Origin: Pedobacter sp. L105
GTDB lineage: Bacteria > Bacteroidota > Bacteroidia > Sphingobacteriales > Sphingobacteriaceae
Direction: 5' to 3'
DNA length: 64,000 bases
Assembly: GCF_009765875.1 (NCBI RefSeq)
Contig: NZ_LMUP01000014.1
Coordinates: 709,141-773,140 of the forward strand
The position numbers and the translations under genes are program-made. How positions within the stretch are numbered: position 1 is the first letter of the stretch; each line of letters opens with the position of its first letter. Positions 8,658 to 16,515 of this stretch are shown in pieces. The notes beneath the pieces were generated by a model that saw only the letters and a list, made by a program, of their open reading frames with translations, was not told the DNA's origin and did not search any database.

Positions 8658-9653
8658 TTATATCTCTACTACCATTTTGCCATGGTTTTGTCCCGTAAAC
8701 AGGCCTGTAAAAGCACTTGGGATCTGGTCAAAACCTTTTACAATAGTTTCTGATTGAATAATTTTACCCTCCTTAAACCATGTAGTCAGTTGTTGAATGC
8801 CAGCTGGAATCTGGTCAGAAAAATCTGATAATAAAAATCCGCTCATTGTTGCACTGTTAACTACCAGGCGCCATTCCACCCTTGGGGCAAGAGCAGGTTC
8901 AACATCGTTATATAAAGCAATGGCTCCGCATACAATTATTCTTGATTTGTAGGTTAAATTGGCTAAAACAGCATCTGATACTTCACCACCTACATTGTCA
9001 AAATAAATATTTACGCCTTCAGGGCATAGCGCTTTTATAGCAGCAGTTAGATCTTTTGTTGTTTTATAGTTGATACCTTCATCATATTTAAATCTGGATT
9101 TTAGTGTTTCTACTTTTTCATCAGAGCCTGCTAAACCTATCACCCTGCAGCCCATGATCTTCGCAATCTGACCTACTGCAATGCCAACCGCACCTGCGGC
9201 TCCGGAAACCACTACAGTTTCGCCTGGTTTTGGTAAACCAATCTCTTTCAGACCCATATATGCTGTTAAGCCTGTCGCACCCAGTATGCCAAGATATGAG
9301 CTTAAACTGGCCGCATCAGGATCTACCCTGGTTAATCCTGCACCAGTAGAAATCTGATATTCCTTCCAGTCCAGGTATCCCAAAAAGAAATCTCCTTCTT
9401 TAAATTTATCGTTTGATGATTTGGTCACCTGTGTGATGAGGGCCGATGATATAGGCTCGCCCAATTTAAATGGTGCTATATAAGACTTCACATCCTTCAT
9501 TCGTCCACGCAAGTATGGGTCTACAGAAACATACAGTGTTTTTAAAAGAATCTCACCTTCCTTAGGGACTGGAATCTCTTCTTCAATAAATTTAAAATCT
9601 GTTGCCACCGGTAATCCTTCCGGCCAATGATTAAATAAGATTACTTTATTCAT
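8658..9653 (-). CDS. curA: NADP-dependent oxidoreductase, CurA/prostaglandin-reductase type
   Basis: This 331-residue enzyme belongs to the zinc-free medium-chain dehydrogenase/reductase family. The N-terminus has VSVDPYLRGRM, typical of leukotriene B4 dehydrogenase / curcumin reductase relatives. The catalytic domain contains GILGATGLTAYMGL, and the Rossmann fold has VVSGAAGAVGIAVGQIAK for NADP binding. The signature IYFDNVGGEVSDAVL is also present. Such enzymes reduce the double bond of alpha,beta-unsaturated carbonyl compounds with NADPH in the cytoplasm. No zinc-ligand cysteines are seen. The gene stands alone, with 295 bp upstream in which I see no gene. Confidence 0.88.
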   Translation of the reverse strand: MNKVILFNHWPEGLPVATDFKFIEEEIPVPKEGEILLKTLYVSVDPYLRGRMKDVKSYIAPFKLGEPISSALITQVTKSSNDKFKEGDFFLGYLDWKEYQISTGAGLTRVDPDAASLSSYLGILGATGLTAYMGLKEIGLPKPGETVVVSGAAGAVGIAVGQIAKIMGCRVIGLAGSDEKVETLKSRFKYDEGINYKTTKDLTAAIKALCPEGVNIYFDNVGGEVSDAVLANLTYKSRIIVCGAIALYNDVEPALAPRVEWRLVVNSATMSGFLLSDFSDQIPAGIQQLTTWFKEGKIIQSETIVKGFDQIPSAFTGLFTGQNHGKMVVEI

Positions 9654-9948
9654 AGCTATGATATGTTATCCAGGTGTATTTCAAACTAGATATATGTTTA
9701 ATTGATATCCAGGCAATCTGCTCAATAATTCACAACATAGAAAATTCCATTAATTCATTTATCATAATTTGACAGTTGTTTTACGCATCAACAGGCATAT
9801 GCCGCCATGGTATTTTTTGCTTTGTGATTATACTTCAGGAATACTTGCAAGGGAATTTACTATAGATGAAGTGTAGAAATTTTTATCATTTGATATGGCC
9901 CAATACTAAAATAATTATGGATATTTTTGTCGGGAAATACCATTCCAT

Positions 9949-12147
9949 TTGAAAACAGATCTTTTCCTTGTCACGCCTCCCTTTACTCAACTGAATACCC
10001 CGTATCCTGCAACTGCGTATATTAAAGGTTTTTTGAAAACCAAAAACATTTCTTCAACGCAGGCAGATTTAGGTATTGAAGTGATTTTGGCCTTGTTTTC
10101 AAGAAAAGGTTTGGAGGAGCTTTTCTTTTATGCTGAGCAGCGATCTGATCTTTCAAAAAGTTTAAACGCAAAGCGGATCCATGCATTAAAAGATGAATAC
10201 ATCAAAACTATTGATGCTGTTATTGCTTTTTTACAGGGTAAAAACCCAACCCTGGCTTTGCAGATTTGTCAGGAAGATTTTTTACCTGAAGCATCCAGGT
10301 TCGCGCAATTGGATGAGCTGGACTGGGCATTTGGTTCGATGGGAACGCAGGATAAGGGTAAACATTTAGCCACGCTCTACCTGGAAGATATTTCGGATTT
10401 TATCATTGAATGTATTGACCAGAATTTTGGTTTTAGTCGTTATGCCGAAAGATTAGGCAGAAGTGCTAATTCATTTGATGAGCTTTACAATGCTTTAAAT
10501 CAGGAATATACCTATATGGATAAAATCCTGATTAAAATTTTAGAAGAGAAAATTGCTGTTGTTCAGCCCAGGTTGTTTTTAATTTCTGTTCCCTTTCCAG
10601 GGAATTTATATGCCGCTTTCCGTTGTGCACAATATGTAAAACAAAAGTATCCTGAAATTAAAATATCGATGGGTGGTGGTTTTGCCAATACAGAATTACG
10701 TTCCCTTTCTGATCAACGGGTATTTGAATTTTTCGATTATATCTCCCTGGATGACGGTGAGTTACCTATTGAACTGATCTATCAATCGATTATTAAAGGA
10801 GGGGATTTTAACCTTTATAAAAGGACGTTTTTATTAGAAAATGGTGAGGTTGTTTATAAAAATGATGCTTTAAGAAGTGATTATAAACAGTTTGATGTAG
10901 GAACTCCTGATTACAGTGATTTAAAATTAGATCAGTACATCTCTGTTATAGAGATTGTAAATCCAATGCACCGGATGTGGAGTGATGGCCGCTGGAACAA
11001 ATTGACCATGGCGCATGGTTGTTATTGGGGAAAATGTACTTTTTGTGATATTTCTTTGGATTACATTAAGGTCTATGAACCTGTTGCAGCTAAATTAATC
11101 GTAGACCGGATTGAGGAGCTGAGTGAAAAAACGGGTCAGAATGGTTTTCACTTTGTAGATGAGGCTGCACCGCCAGCCCTGATGCGGGAAGTTGCGCTGG
11201 AGATCTTAAGAAGAAAAATTGCTGTTAGCTGGTGGACAAATATCCGGTTTGAGAAAAGCTTTACCGGCGATTTATGTATCCTGCTTAAAGCATCGGGCTG
11301 CATTGCCGTTTCTGGTGGTTTAGAAGTAGCATCCGACAGGTTATTAAAACTAATTGACAAAGGCGTGTCTGTTGAGCAGGTAGCCCAGGTTACCCGGAAT
11401 CTGACCGAAGCAGGAATATTGGTCCATGCCTATCTGATGTATGGATATCCAACGCAAACTGTTCAGGAGACCGTAGACAGCCTGGAAATGGTGAGGCAAC
11501 TGTTTGAAGCAGGCGTATTACAGTCTGGCTTCTGGCATCAGTTTGCAATGACTGCGCATAGTCCCGTTGGCCTATATCCGGAAAGATTTGGCGTGGTTAA
11601 GGAGACTGAAGTTATCGGCACTTTTGCCAATAATGATATCAATTACACCGATAAAACGGGAATTGACCATAATAAATTTAGTTTTGGTTTGAAGAAATCG
11701 CTCTTTAATTTTATGCATGGCATTTGCCTGGATTACAAATTGCAGGATTGGTTTGATTTTAAGATTCCGAAAGTAATGGTTCCCCCGGACTTTATTGAGA
11801 AAGCCTTAAAGGAAGAAAGTAAGTTTGATACCAAACCCACGGCTAAAGTGGTTTGGCTGGGAGGGAAGCCCGATCAGGAAAGTTTCGCCCAATATAAAAA
11901 AGGCAAACCTTTGGAAATGCTGAGTTTAACATTTTATGATAAAAAGGAAACCTTTAGCATCCAGGCCCATAAAAAGGAAGGAGCGTGGCTGTGTTCCATC
12001 TTGCAGAAAATAGCGGTTTCCAATACAAAGGTGTATACCTTTCAGGAAATTAAAGCTGATTTTGAAAGTACCATGGAACATTTTGAGCTTTTCTGGTATT
12101 CAAAACCAGTTTATCAATTGAGAGATTTCGGGCTGCTGGTCTTATAA
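9949..12147 (+). CDS. B12-binding-type radical SAM protein
   Basis: This 732-residue protein starts with TTG, the first start that gives the family opening LFLVTPPFTQLNTPYPATAY. The N-terminal half resembles the cobalamin-binding Rossmann domain (SVPFPGNLYAAFRCAQYVK and ISMGGGFANTELR). The radical SAM core begins at about residue 355 with HGCYWGKCTFCD, where cysteines 358, 363 and 366 should bind the 4Fe-4S cluster. Its spacing is CX4CX2C rather than the usual CX3CX2C. The C-terminal ~150 residues form an accessory domain. A TATTTTTG at 9922-9929 could be a -7 box. The gene is isolated and convergent with a helicase gene, so there is no substrate clue. Confidence 0.85.
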   Translation: MKTDLFLVTPPFTQLNTPYPATAYIKGFLKTKNISSTQADLGIEVILALFSRKGLEELFFYAEQRSDLSKSLNAKRIHALKDEYIKTIDAVIAFLQGKNPTLALQICQEDFLPEASRFAQLDELDWAFGSMGTQDKGKHLATLYLEDISDFIIECIDQNFGFSRYAERLGRSANSFDELYNALNQEYTYMDKILIKILEEKIAVVQPRLFLISVPFPGNLYAAFRCAQYVKQKYPEIKISMGGGFANTELRSLSDQRVFEFFDYISLDDGELPIELIYQSIIKGGDFNLYKRTFLLENGEVVYKNDALRSDYKQFDVGTPDYSDLKLDQYISVIEIVNPMHRMWSDGRWNKLTMAHGCYWGKCTFCDISLDYIKVYEPVAAKLIVDRIEELSEKTGQNGFHFVDEAAPPALMREVALEILRRKIAVSWWTNIRFEKSFTGDLCILLKASGCIAVSGGLEVASDRLLKLIDKGVSVEQVAQVTRNLTEAGILVHAYLMYGYPTQTVQETVDSLEMVRQLFEAGVLQSGFWHQFAMTAHSPVGLYPERFGVVKETEVIGTFANNDINYTDKTGIDHNKFSFGLKKSLFNFMHGICLDYKLQDWFDFKIPKVMVPPDFIEKALKEESKFDTKPTAKVVWLGGKPDQESFAQYKKGKPLEMLSLTFYDKKETFSIQAHKKEGAWLCSILQKIAVSNTKVYTFQEIKADFESTMEHFELFWYSKPVYQLRDFGLLVL

Positions 12148-12162
12148 AAAGCCTCAAATCAA

Positions 12163-13293
12163 TTACAGTACACTATTCCCGTCAATCAAATTCACTTGCT
12201 TGCCCATTTTCTTTTGTATTACTTCAAAATGGTGCAATTCATTTTGGCTAACCAGCGATATAGCATCCCCTGCTTGTCCAGCGCGACCAGTCCTGCCGAT
12301 GCGGTGGATATAATCCTTAGGAGAACGGGGCAATTCATAATTGATTACAAAAGGAAGATCGCTAATGTCAATTCCCCTCGCCATTAAGTCTGTGGCCACT
12401 AATATCCTCAAACTGCCTGCTTTAAAGTGATGTAAAGAGTCAGTTCTGTTTCCCTGGCTTTTTTTACTGTGGATGGCTTTTGCATCCAGGTTGTTTTTAC
12501 GAAGTTTATTGACGATGGCATCCGCTGTGGCGACAGAAGAAGCAAATACCAACACTTGTTTCATTTCATGATGTTTAATGAGGTACCGTAAAAAAGGGCC
12601 TTTTTTTTCTTCTGAAACGATGTAAGCAACCTGGTTGATCAGGTCAAGGCTTTCTTCTTCCTCTTCAATCTCGATCACTACAGGATCATGCAGCAGAATT
12701 TGTTCAATATTTCTGAGGTCATTATTAATTGTTGCAGATAATAGAATATTCTGACGTTGTTGAGGCAACAATGCAATAACCTTGTCCAGCTCTTCTTTAA
12801 ATCCCAGGTTAAGCAATTTATCTGCTTCATCCAAAACCAGTGTTTCTATACCTGACAGGTTTACTGCATTTGAGCCTACCAACTCCAACAACCTGCCTGG
12901 TGTAGCAACAAGTATATTTACGCCTTGCAAAGCCATCATTTGCGGATTAATAGAAACACCACCGTATACTGCTAATGTTTTGATACGTTGAGGCAGTGCG
13001 CGGCTAAACTGCTGAAATACATCTTTTACCTGTTCTGCCAATTCCCGGGTAGGAACTAATACTAATACATTCGCGTGGCGATTTTTAACTCCTGATTCCT
13101 GCTGCAGGTTCATCAAGATCGGCATCACATAACTGGCAGTTTTCCCGGAGCCTGTTTTGGCAATACCTAAGACATCTTTTTTATTTAATATCGCAGGTAT
13201 GGCTGTAAGCTGGATTGGTGTAGGTATGGTAAATTTCTGATCAGCCAATGCTTTTAATATTGCATCAGATAAACCTAAGGACGTAAAAGGCAT
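12163..13293 (-). CDS. DEAD-box ATP-dependent RNA helicase
   Basis: This 376-residue helicase core carries the full motif set. The Q motif is FTIPTPIQLTAIP, motif I is AKTGSGKT, Ia is PTRELAEQ, motif II is VLDEAD, motif III is LSATI, motif V is ATDLMARGIDI and motif VI is HRIGRTGRAG. There is almost no C-terminal extension after residue 370, so it is a minimal RhlE-like protein lacking the basic tail or DbpA-type RNA-binding domain. It would unwind short RNA duplexes during ribosome assembly or RNA decay, including cold adaptation. The gene stands alone and converges on the radical SAM gene with only 15 bp between them. Confidence 0.93.
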   Translation of the reverse strand: MPFTSLGLSDAILKALADQKFTIPTPIQLTAIPAILNKKDVLGIAKTGSGKTASYVMPILMNLQQESGVKNRHANVLVLVPTRELAEQVKDVFQQFSRALPQRIKTLAVYGGVSINPQMMALQGVNILVATPGRLLELVGSNAVNLSGIETLVLDEADKLLNLGFKEELDKVIALLPQQRQNILLSATINNDLRNIEQILLHDPVVIEIEEEEESLDLINQVAYIVSEEKKGPFLRYLIKHHEMKQVLVFASSVATADAIVNKLRKNNLDAKAIHSKKSQGNRTDSLHHFKAGSLRILVATDLMARGIDISDLPFVINYELPRSPKDYIHRIGRTGRAGQAGDAISLVSQNELHHFEVIQKKMGKQVNLIDGNSVL

Positions 13294-13559
13294 GTTTGTT
13301 TTTTTGCGTAAAAATAGACAAAAATTGGCTTTAGTCTGAGTTTAATTAATTAAAGATCCTTATGCAATACAGGTCAAAATTCCTATGACAATTGAAATAT
13401 TCTACTAATTTTGTAGTCTATTTATAGATAACATGAACAATTGCATTTATACCCGCTTTGGCCATTATGATTATGCCGGTTACAGGTGTTGTTGCTGTTG
13501 CTCTCCTTTTTCTCCGGCACACCAGTTAATCATTAAATTATCTATTATATTTCTTCGCA

Positions 13560-14657
13560 ATGGCCTTCCGTTCAACGCCTTTCATAAAAGCGATAGCTTT
13601 TACCTTAACCCTTTTAGTTAGTCAATCTTCAATTGCCCAATTGGCTGCGCATAGCGGGTACCTTTCTGCACTGGCTCCTAATTTCCACGAGGGACCTGTG
13701 CCTGTTGAACCAATTTTATCCGTTCCAAAATTAACAGGCGACTCAGTAGGGACGTTTGCCAGTGCTGTAGAGAATAAAAGACTATTGAATTATTTAAAGG
13801 AGCTGGGAATCCCTGATCAGCAGTATAAGTACCCATCAAACAAGAAATTCTACTATCATCTTGCCAATGTTTTTGCCCGCTTAAGGATGTATCCTCTGGC
13901 TATGAAATGTTTTTTTAAAGCTGCACGTTTTAACAGGAGTGATATAGATAGTTTGCACCTCGCTGATACTGTGCTGAATGCTCCTCCTGTGGTAAGCTTC
14001 AGCTCAAAAGATGATTCCCTTGTGGATACAAAAGTCCGGATATTAAAGACTAATCCCAAAGTCAGAAAAAGCAAGCGGACCAGTTTCAGTCAGATTTCCG
14101 GTAATTTTAATGATGGAAAAACTGCCGTCGCCTACGCTTTGTTATTTCATGTGAAGCAGCCTGCTCCAGGTAAACGAAAAATATTCGTTTGGGTAAACAC
14201 AGGCCATACGTTTATCACGCTGATCAAATATAACAGCGATTCTACATATACTTCGGCCTCATTCGGGTTTTATCCCGATAAAGATCATTTCCTTTCTGCA
14301 TCACCTATTTTTCCCACTACAACGGCAACGTTTAAAGATGATTCCGGACACCTGTGGGACGAAGTATTGGGGAAGTTTATTTCCAAAAGGAAATTTGAGC
14401 GTATCCTTGAGCTCACCAGAAACTTTGAAGGAATGGCATATAACCTGAACCGGCAAAACTGTACAGATTTTGGTTTACAGGCAGCAGGCCTTGCAGGTAT
14501 TCATATTGTGGATACCTTTGGGAAGTGGCCTTTAGGCAAAGGAAATAACCCGGCGGTAACAGGACAGAGCATTTTATCAGGAAAGGTGATCAGTGACGTG
14601 ACGTCCAGTGAGCAGATTTTTATTGATGACACGGTGAGAAAAAAGGGTTGGGAGTAG
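13560..14657 (+). CDS. Secreted protein with permuted papain-like (NlpC/DUF4105-type) pattern
   Basis: This 365-residue protein has a signal peptide (about residues 1-25, ending QSSIAQ). The region to residue ~140 is helical. The C-terminal half has a strand-rich module with GHTFITLIKY (histidine) followed about 80 residues later by YNLNRQNCTDFGLQAA (cysteine). A histidine preceding the cysteine, with the motif NCTDF, is what circularly permuted papain-fold proteases and amidases show. I do not recognise a named family. A cell-wall or lipid-linked substrate in the periplasm is only a guess. Upstream 13294-13559 contains a TAATTTTG box at 13406-13413 and a possible 20-codon hydrophobic frame, neither secure. 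Confidence 0.6.
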   Translation: MAFRSTPFIKAIAFTLTLLVSQSSIAQLAAHSGYLSALAPNFHEGPVPVEPILSVPKLTGDSVGTFASAVENKRLLNYLKELGIPDQQYKYPSNKKFYYHLANVFARLRMYPLAMKCFFKAARFNRSDIDSLHLADTVLNAPPVVSFSSKDDSLVDTKVRILKTNPKVRKSKRTSFSQISGNFNDGKTAVAYALLFHVKQPAPGKRKIFVWVNTGHTFITLIKYNSDSTYTSASFGFYPDKDHFLSASPIFPTTTATFKDDSGHLWDEVLGKFISKRKFERILELTRNFEGMAYNLNRQNCTDFGLQAAGLAGIHIVDTFGKWPLGKGNNPAVTGQSILSGKVISDVTSSEQIFIDDTVRKKGWE

Positions 14658-14768
14658 CGCGGCATAACTAAAATTTGAAGCTTATTATAATAGTCAATAT
14701 GAAATTGTAACAATTGATTTAACAGCTGTTCTAACAGTTGCTGATTTAAAATCGATTAGCAGCAGATC

Positions 14769-16082
14769 ATGAAAAAAAACGTACTCCTCTTACTCTGTTT
14801 TACAATTTCAATTTCTGTTTCATCCGGACAAGAACTTACACCTGAAAGAGGCAGTTATACCGTAAATAAGGAGATCTTATCTCACCAATCTATTCAAGTC
14901 GAAACGGATCACATTTTTAACAAACTGGTAAAAACAAGGAGAAACTTTCATGAAAATCCGGAACTGGCAGGTAATGAGATACGCACCCAAAAGATGATCA
15001 GACAATATTTACTCGACTTAGGGCTTGAAGTTGAAACAGATAATTATGGTTATGGTGTTGTAGGGATTTTAAAGGGTGGGAAGAGAGGAAGAAAAATAGC
15101 CTGGAGATCAGATATGGATGCCCTGCCTCAGAATTATCCTGATGACGTAACTTTCAAATCCAGGAATAAAGGTGTTCGGCATGGTTGTGGCCACGATGTG
15201 CATATGGCTATTGGACTGGGGATAGCTGAAGTGCTTGCAAAAAACAAGGCCTCCTTAAATGGAACAGTATATTTTATATTTCAACCTGAAGAAGAAACCT
15301 TTGTTGGGGCAAAAGGGATGATTGACAAGGGCTTGCTTTCCCGGATAACACCTGACGAAATTTATGGATTACATGTGACTGCTTTACCGGTGGGACAAAT
15401 TATGGTTAAACCACGTGAAATGTTTGCCTATCAAAAAAGAGTAAGAATAAAGTTGAAAAATGAATTGCCGGAGGAAGAAGCAAAAGTGCTGACAAATAAA
15501 ATCTACAGCGCTTTATCCCGTGCAACTCCGGGAAGTAAGCCCTGGGAAATCCAATTGTTCACTGATCCAACCATTGGATTGATGAATCCCAATACGATTT
15601 TTAAGGATTATCTGATTATAGATGAGCATTTTACCCGTTATGCTAAAGATGATCACCTCATCCTTGAAACGGATTTATATGAAACGGATTCAGCCCGTCT
15701 CGAAGTCATCATTCCTAAAATTAAACAGGTAATCACAAACAGCGGTTATAAAGACAAACTGCTTTCTGTTTCTTTTATACAAGAAAATCCAACAGTTATC
15801 AATAATGAAAGACTAACGGAAATTGCCGCAAAAACCCTTGATCATATTGATGGGAAAGGAGCGGTCACTATTGATTATGGTCAGGTGCCGTATTTTAATG
15901 ATGACTTTGCTTATTTTCAACAAAAAATACCAGGCGTTTACTTCTTTCTGGGAGGTTCTAACGTAAAAAAAGGAATGATTGCAATGAACCATGCGCCAAA
16001 TTTTCAAGTTGATGAAGAATGCATTAGAATAGGGGTCAGCAGTTTTTCATCTTTAATTTTGGAACGACTCAAGAAAAACTAA
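14769..16082 (+). CDS. Secreted M20D-family amidohydrolase
   Basis: This 437-residue protein starts with a signal peptide (cleavage near VSSGQE, residue ~22). It follows the M20 dimetal pattern: RRNFHENPELAGNE at the start of the catalytic domain, then WRSDMDALP, the metal-binding HGCGHDVHMAIGLG, the catalytic/metal pair in FIFQPEEETFVGAKGM, and the last ligand in NHAPNFQVDEECI. Relatives hydrolyse N-acyl or hippurate-type amides. Export is less usual than the cytoplasmic IAA-amidohydrolase type but is common in Bacteroidota. The last ~65 bases of the gene are duplicated in tandem just downstream (see the repeat at 16014-16320), indicating local slippage or unequal recombination. Confidence 0.88.
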   Translation: MKKNVLLLLCFTISISVSSGQELTPERGSYTVNKEILSHQSIQVETDHIFNKLVKTRRNFHENPELAGNEIRTQKMIRQYLLDLGLEVETDNYGYGVVGILKGGKRGRKIAWRSDMDALPQNYPDDVTFKSRNKGVRHGCGHDVHMAIGLGIAEVLAKNKASLNGTVYFIFQPEEETFVGAKGMIDKGLLSRITPDEIYGLHVTALPVGQIMVKPREMFAYQKRVRIKLKNELPEEEAKVLTNKIYSALSRATPGSKPWEIQLFTDPTIGLMNPNTIFKDYLIIDEHFTRYAKDDHLILETDLYETDSARLEVIIPKIKQVITNSGYKDKLLSVSFIQENPTVINNERLTEIAAKTLDHIDGKGAVTIDYGQVPYFNDDFAYFQQKIPGVYFFLGGSNVKKGMIAMNHAPNFQVDEECIRIGVSSFSSLILERLKKN

Positions 16083-16320
16083 AAATTGGGCTAACAGATA
16101 ATTTGGCCGCCAATTTAACAACGGTTTGGTGAAGAATGCATTAGAATAGGGGTCAGCTTTTTTCTTCTTTAATTTTGGAACGACTCAAGAAAAACTGAAA
16201 ATTTGGCTAACAGATTATTCAACCGCCAATTTAACAAGCGTTTGATGAAGAATGTATTAGAATAGGGGTCAACAGCTTTTCATCCATAATTTTGGAACGA
16301 TAAATTTGTTAGCTGACAGA
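16014..16320 (+). repeat. Three imperfect tandem copies of the M20 gene 3' end
   Basis: Units starting at 16014, 16131 and 16247 (periods 117 and 116 bp) each begin GAAGAATGNATTAGAATAGG. Each carries the last ~65 coding bases of the amidohydrolase plus ~50 bases of downstream sequence with AACAGAT. The first unit contains the real stop. The second has lost one base and is out of frame. The third is truncated and degenerate after about 16300. They show decaying local duplication. Confidence 0.9.
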
Positions 16321-16337
16321 TTTGATTTCGATGTGAC

Positions 16338-16374
16338 TGTTCGATCCTGAACAAGAGATGTCCGGTACTGAACA
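16338..16374. promoter_or_regulatory. Pair of 16-bp inverted-repeat sites upstream of the permease
   Basis: TGTTCGATCCTGAACA (16338-16353) is a dyad with arms TGTTC/GAACA. TGTCCGGTACTGAACA (16359-16374) is a near-copy. The starts are 21 bp apart, i.e. two helical turns, as expected for cooperative dimers of an activator bound upstream of a promoter. They lie about 65-100 bp before a possible -24/-12 promoter. Confidence 0.55.
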
Positions 16375-16436
16375 TTTTAAGATCACACCAAATTTCAAAT
16401 GGCTAATGATTAGTGTTTTAATTATGTTTTTTCCTT

Positions 16437-16454
16437 TTGGCACAAGCTTGGTAC
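16437..16454 (+). promoter_or_regulatory. Possible sigma-54 (-24/-12) promoter
   Basis: TTGGCACAAGCTTGGTAC carries a good -24 half (TGGCAC) and, at the required 10-bp spacing, GT in place of the -12 GC. The match is imperfect. Support comes from the two upstream dyads and from the location 62 bp before the permease start. Confidence 0.35.
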
Positions 16455-16515
16455 GCGGGATATCAAAACAGTACCGGATAACAGAAGAAACAAGAGAGAA
16501 AAAAACTGCTAGCTA

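Noticed and set aside
13467..13529. Possible 20-residue hydrophobic peptide (MIMPVTGVVAVALLFLRHTS) behind a TAATTTTG box
   Set aside because: The frame is very short, the start is unclear, and no second evidence supports translation. It could be the remnant of a small membrane protein gene.
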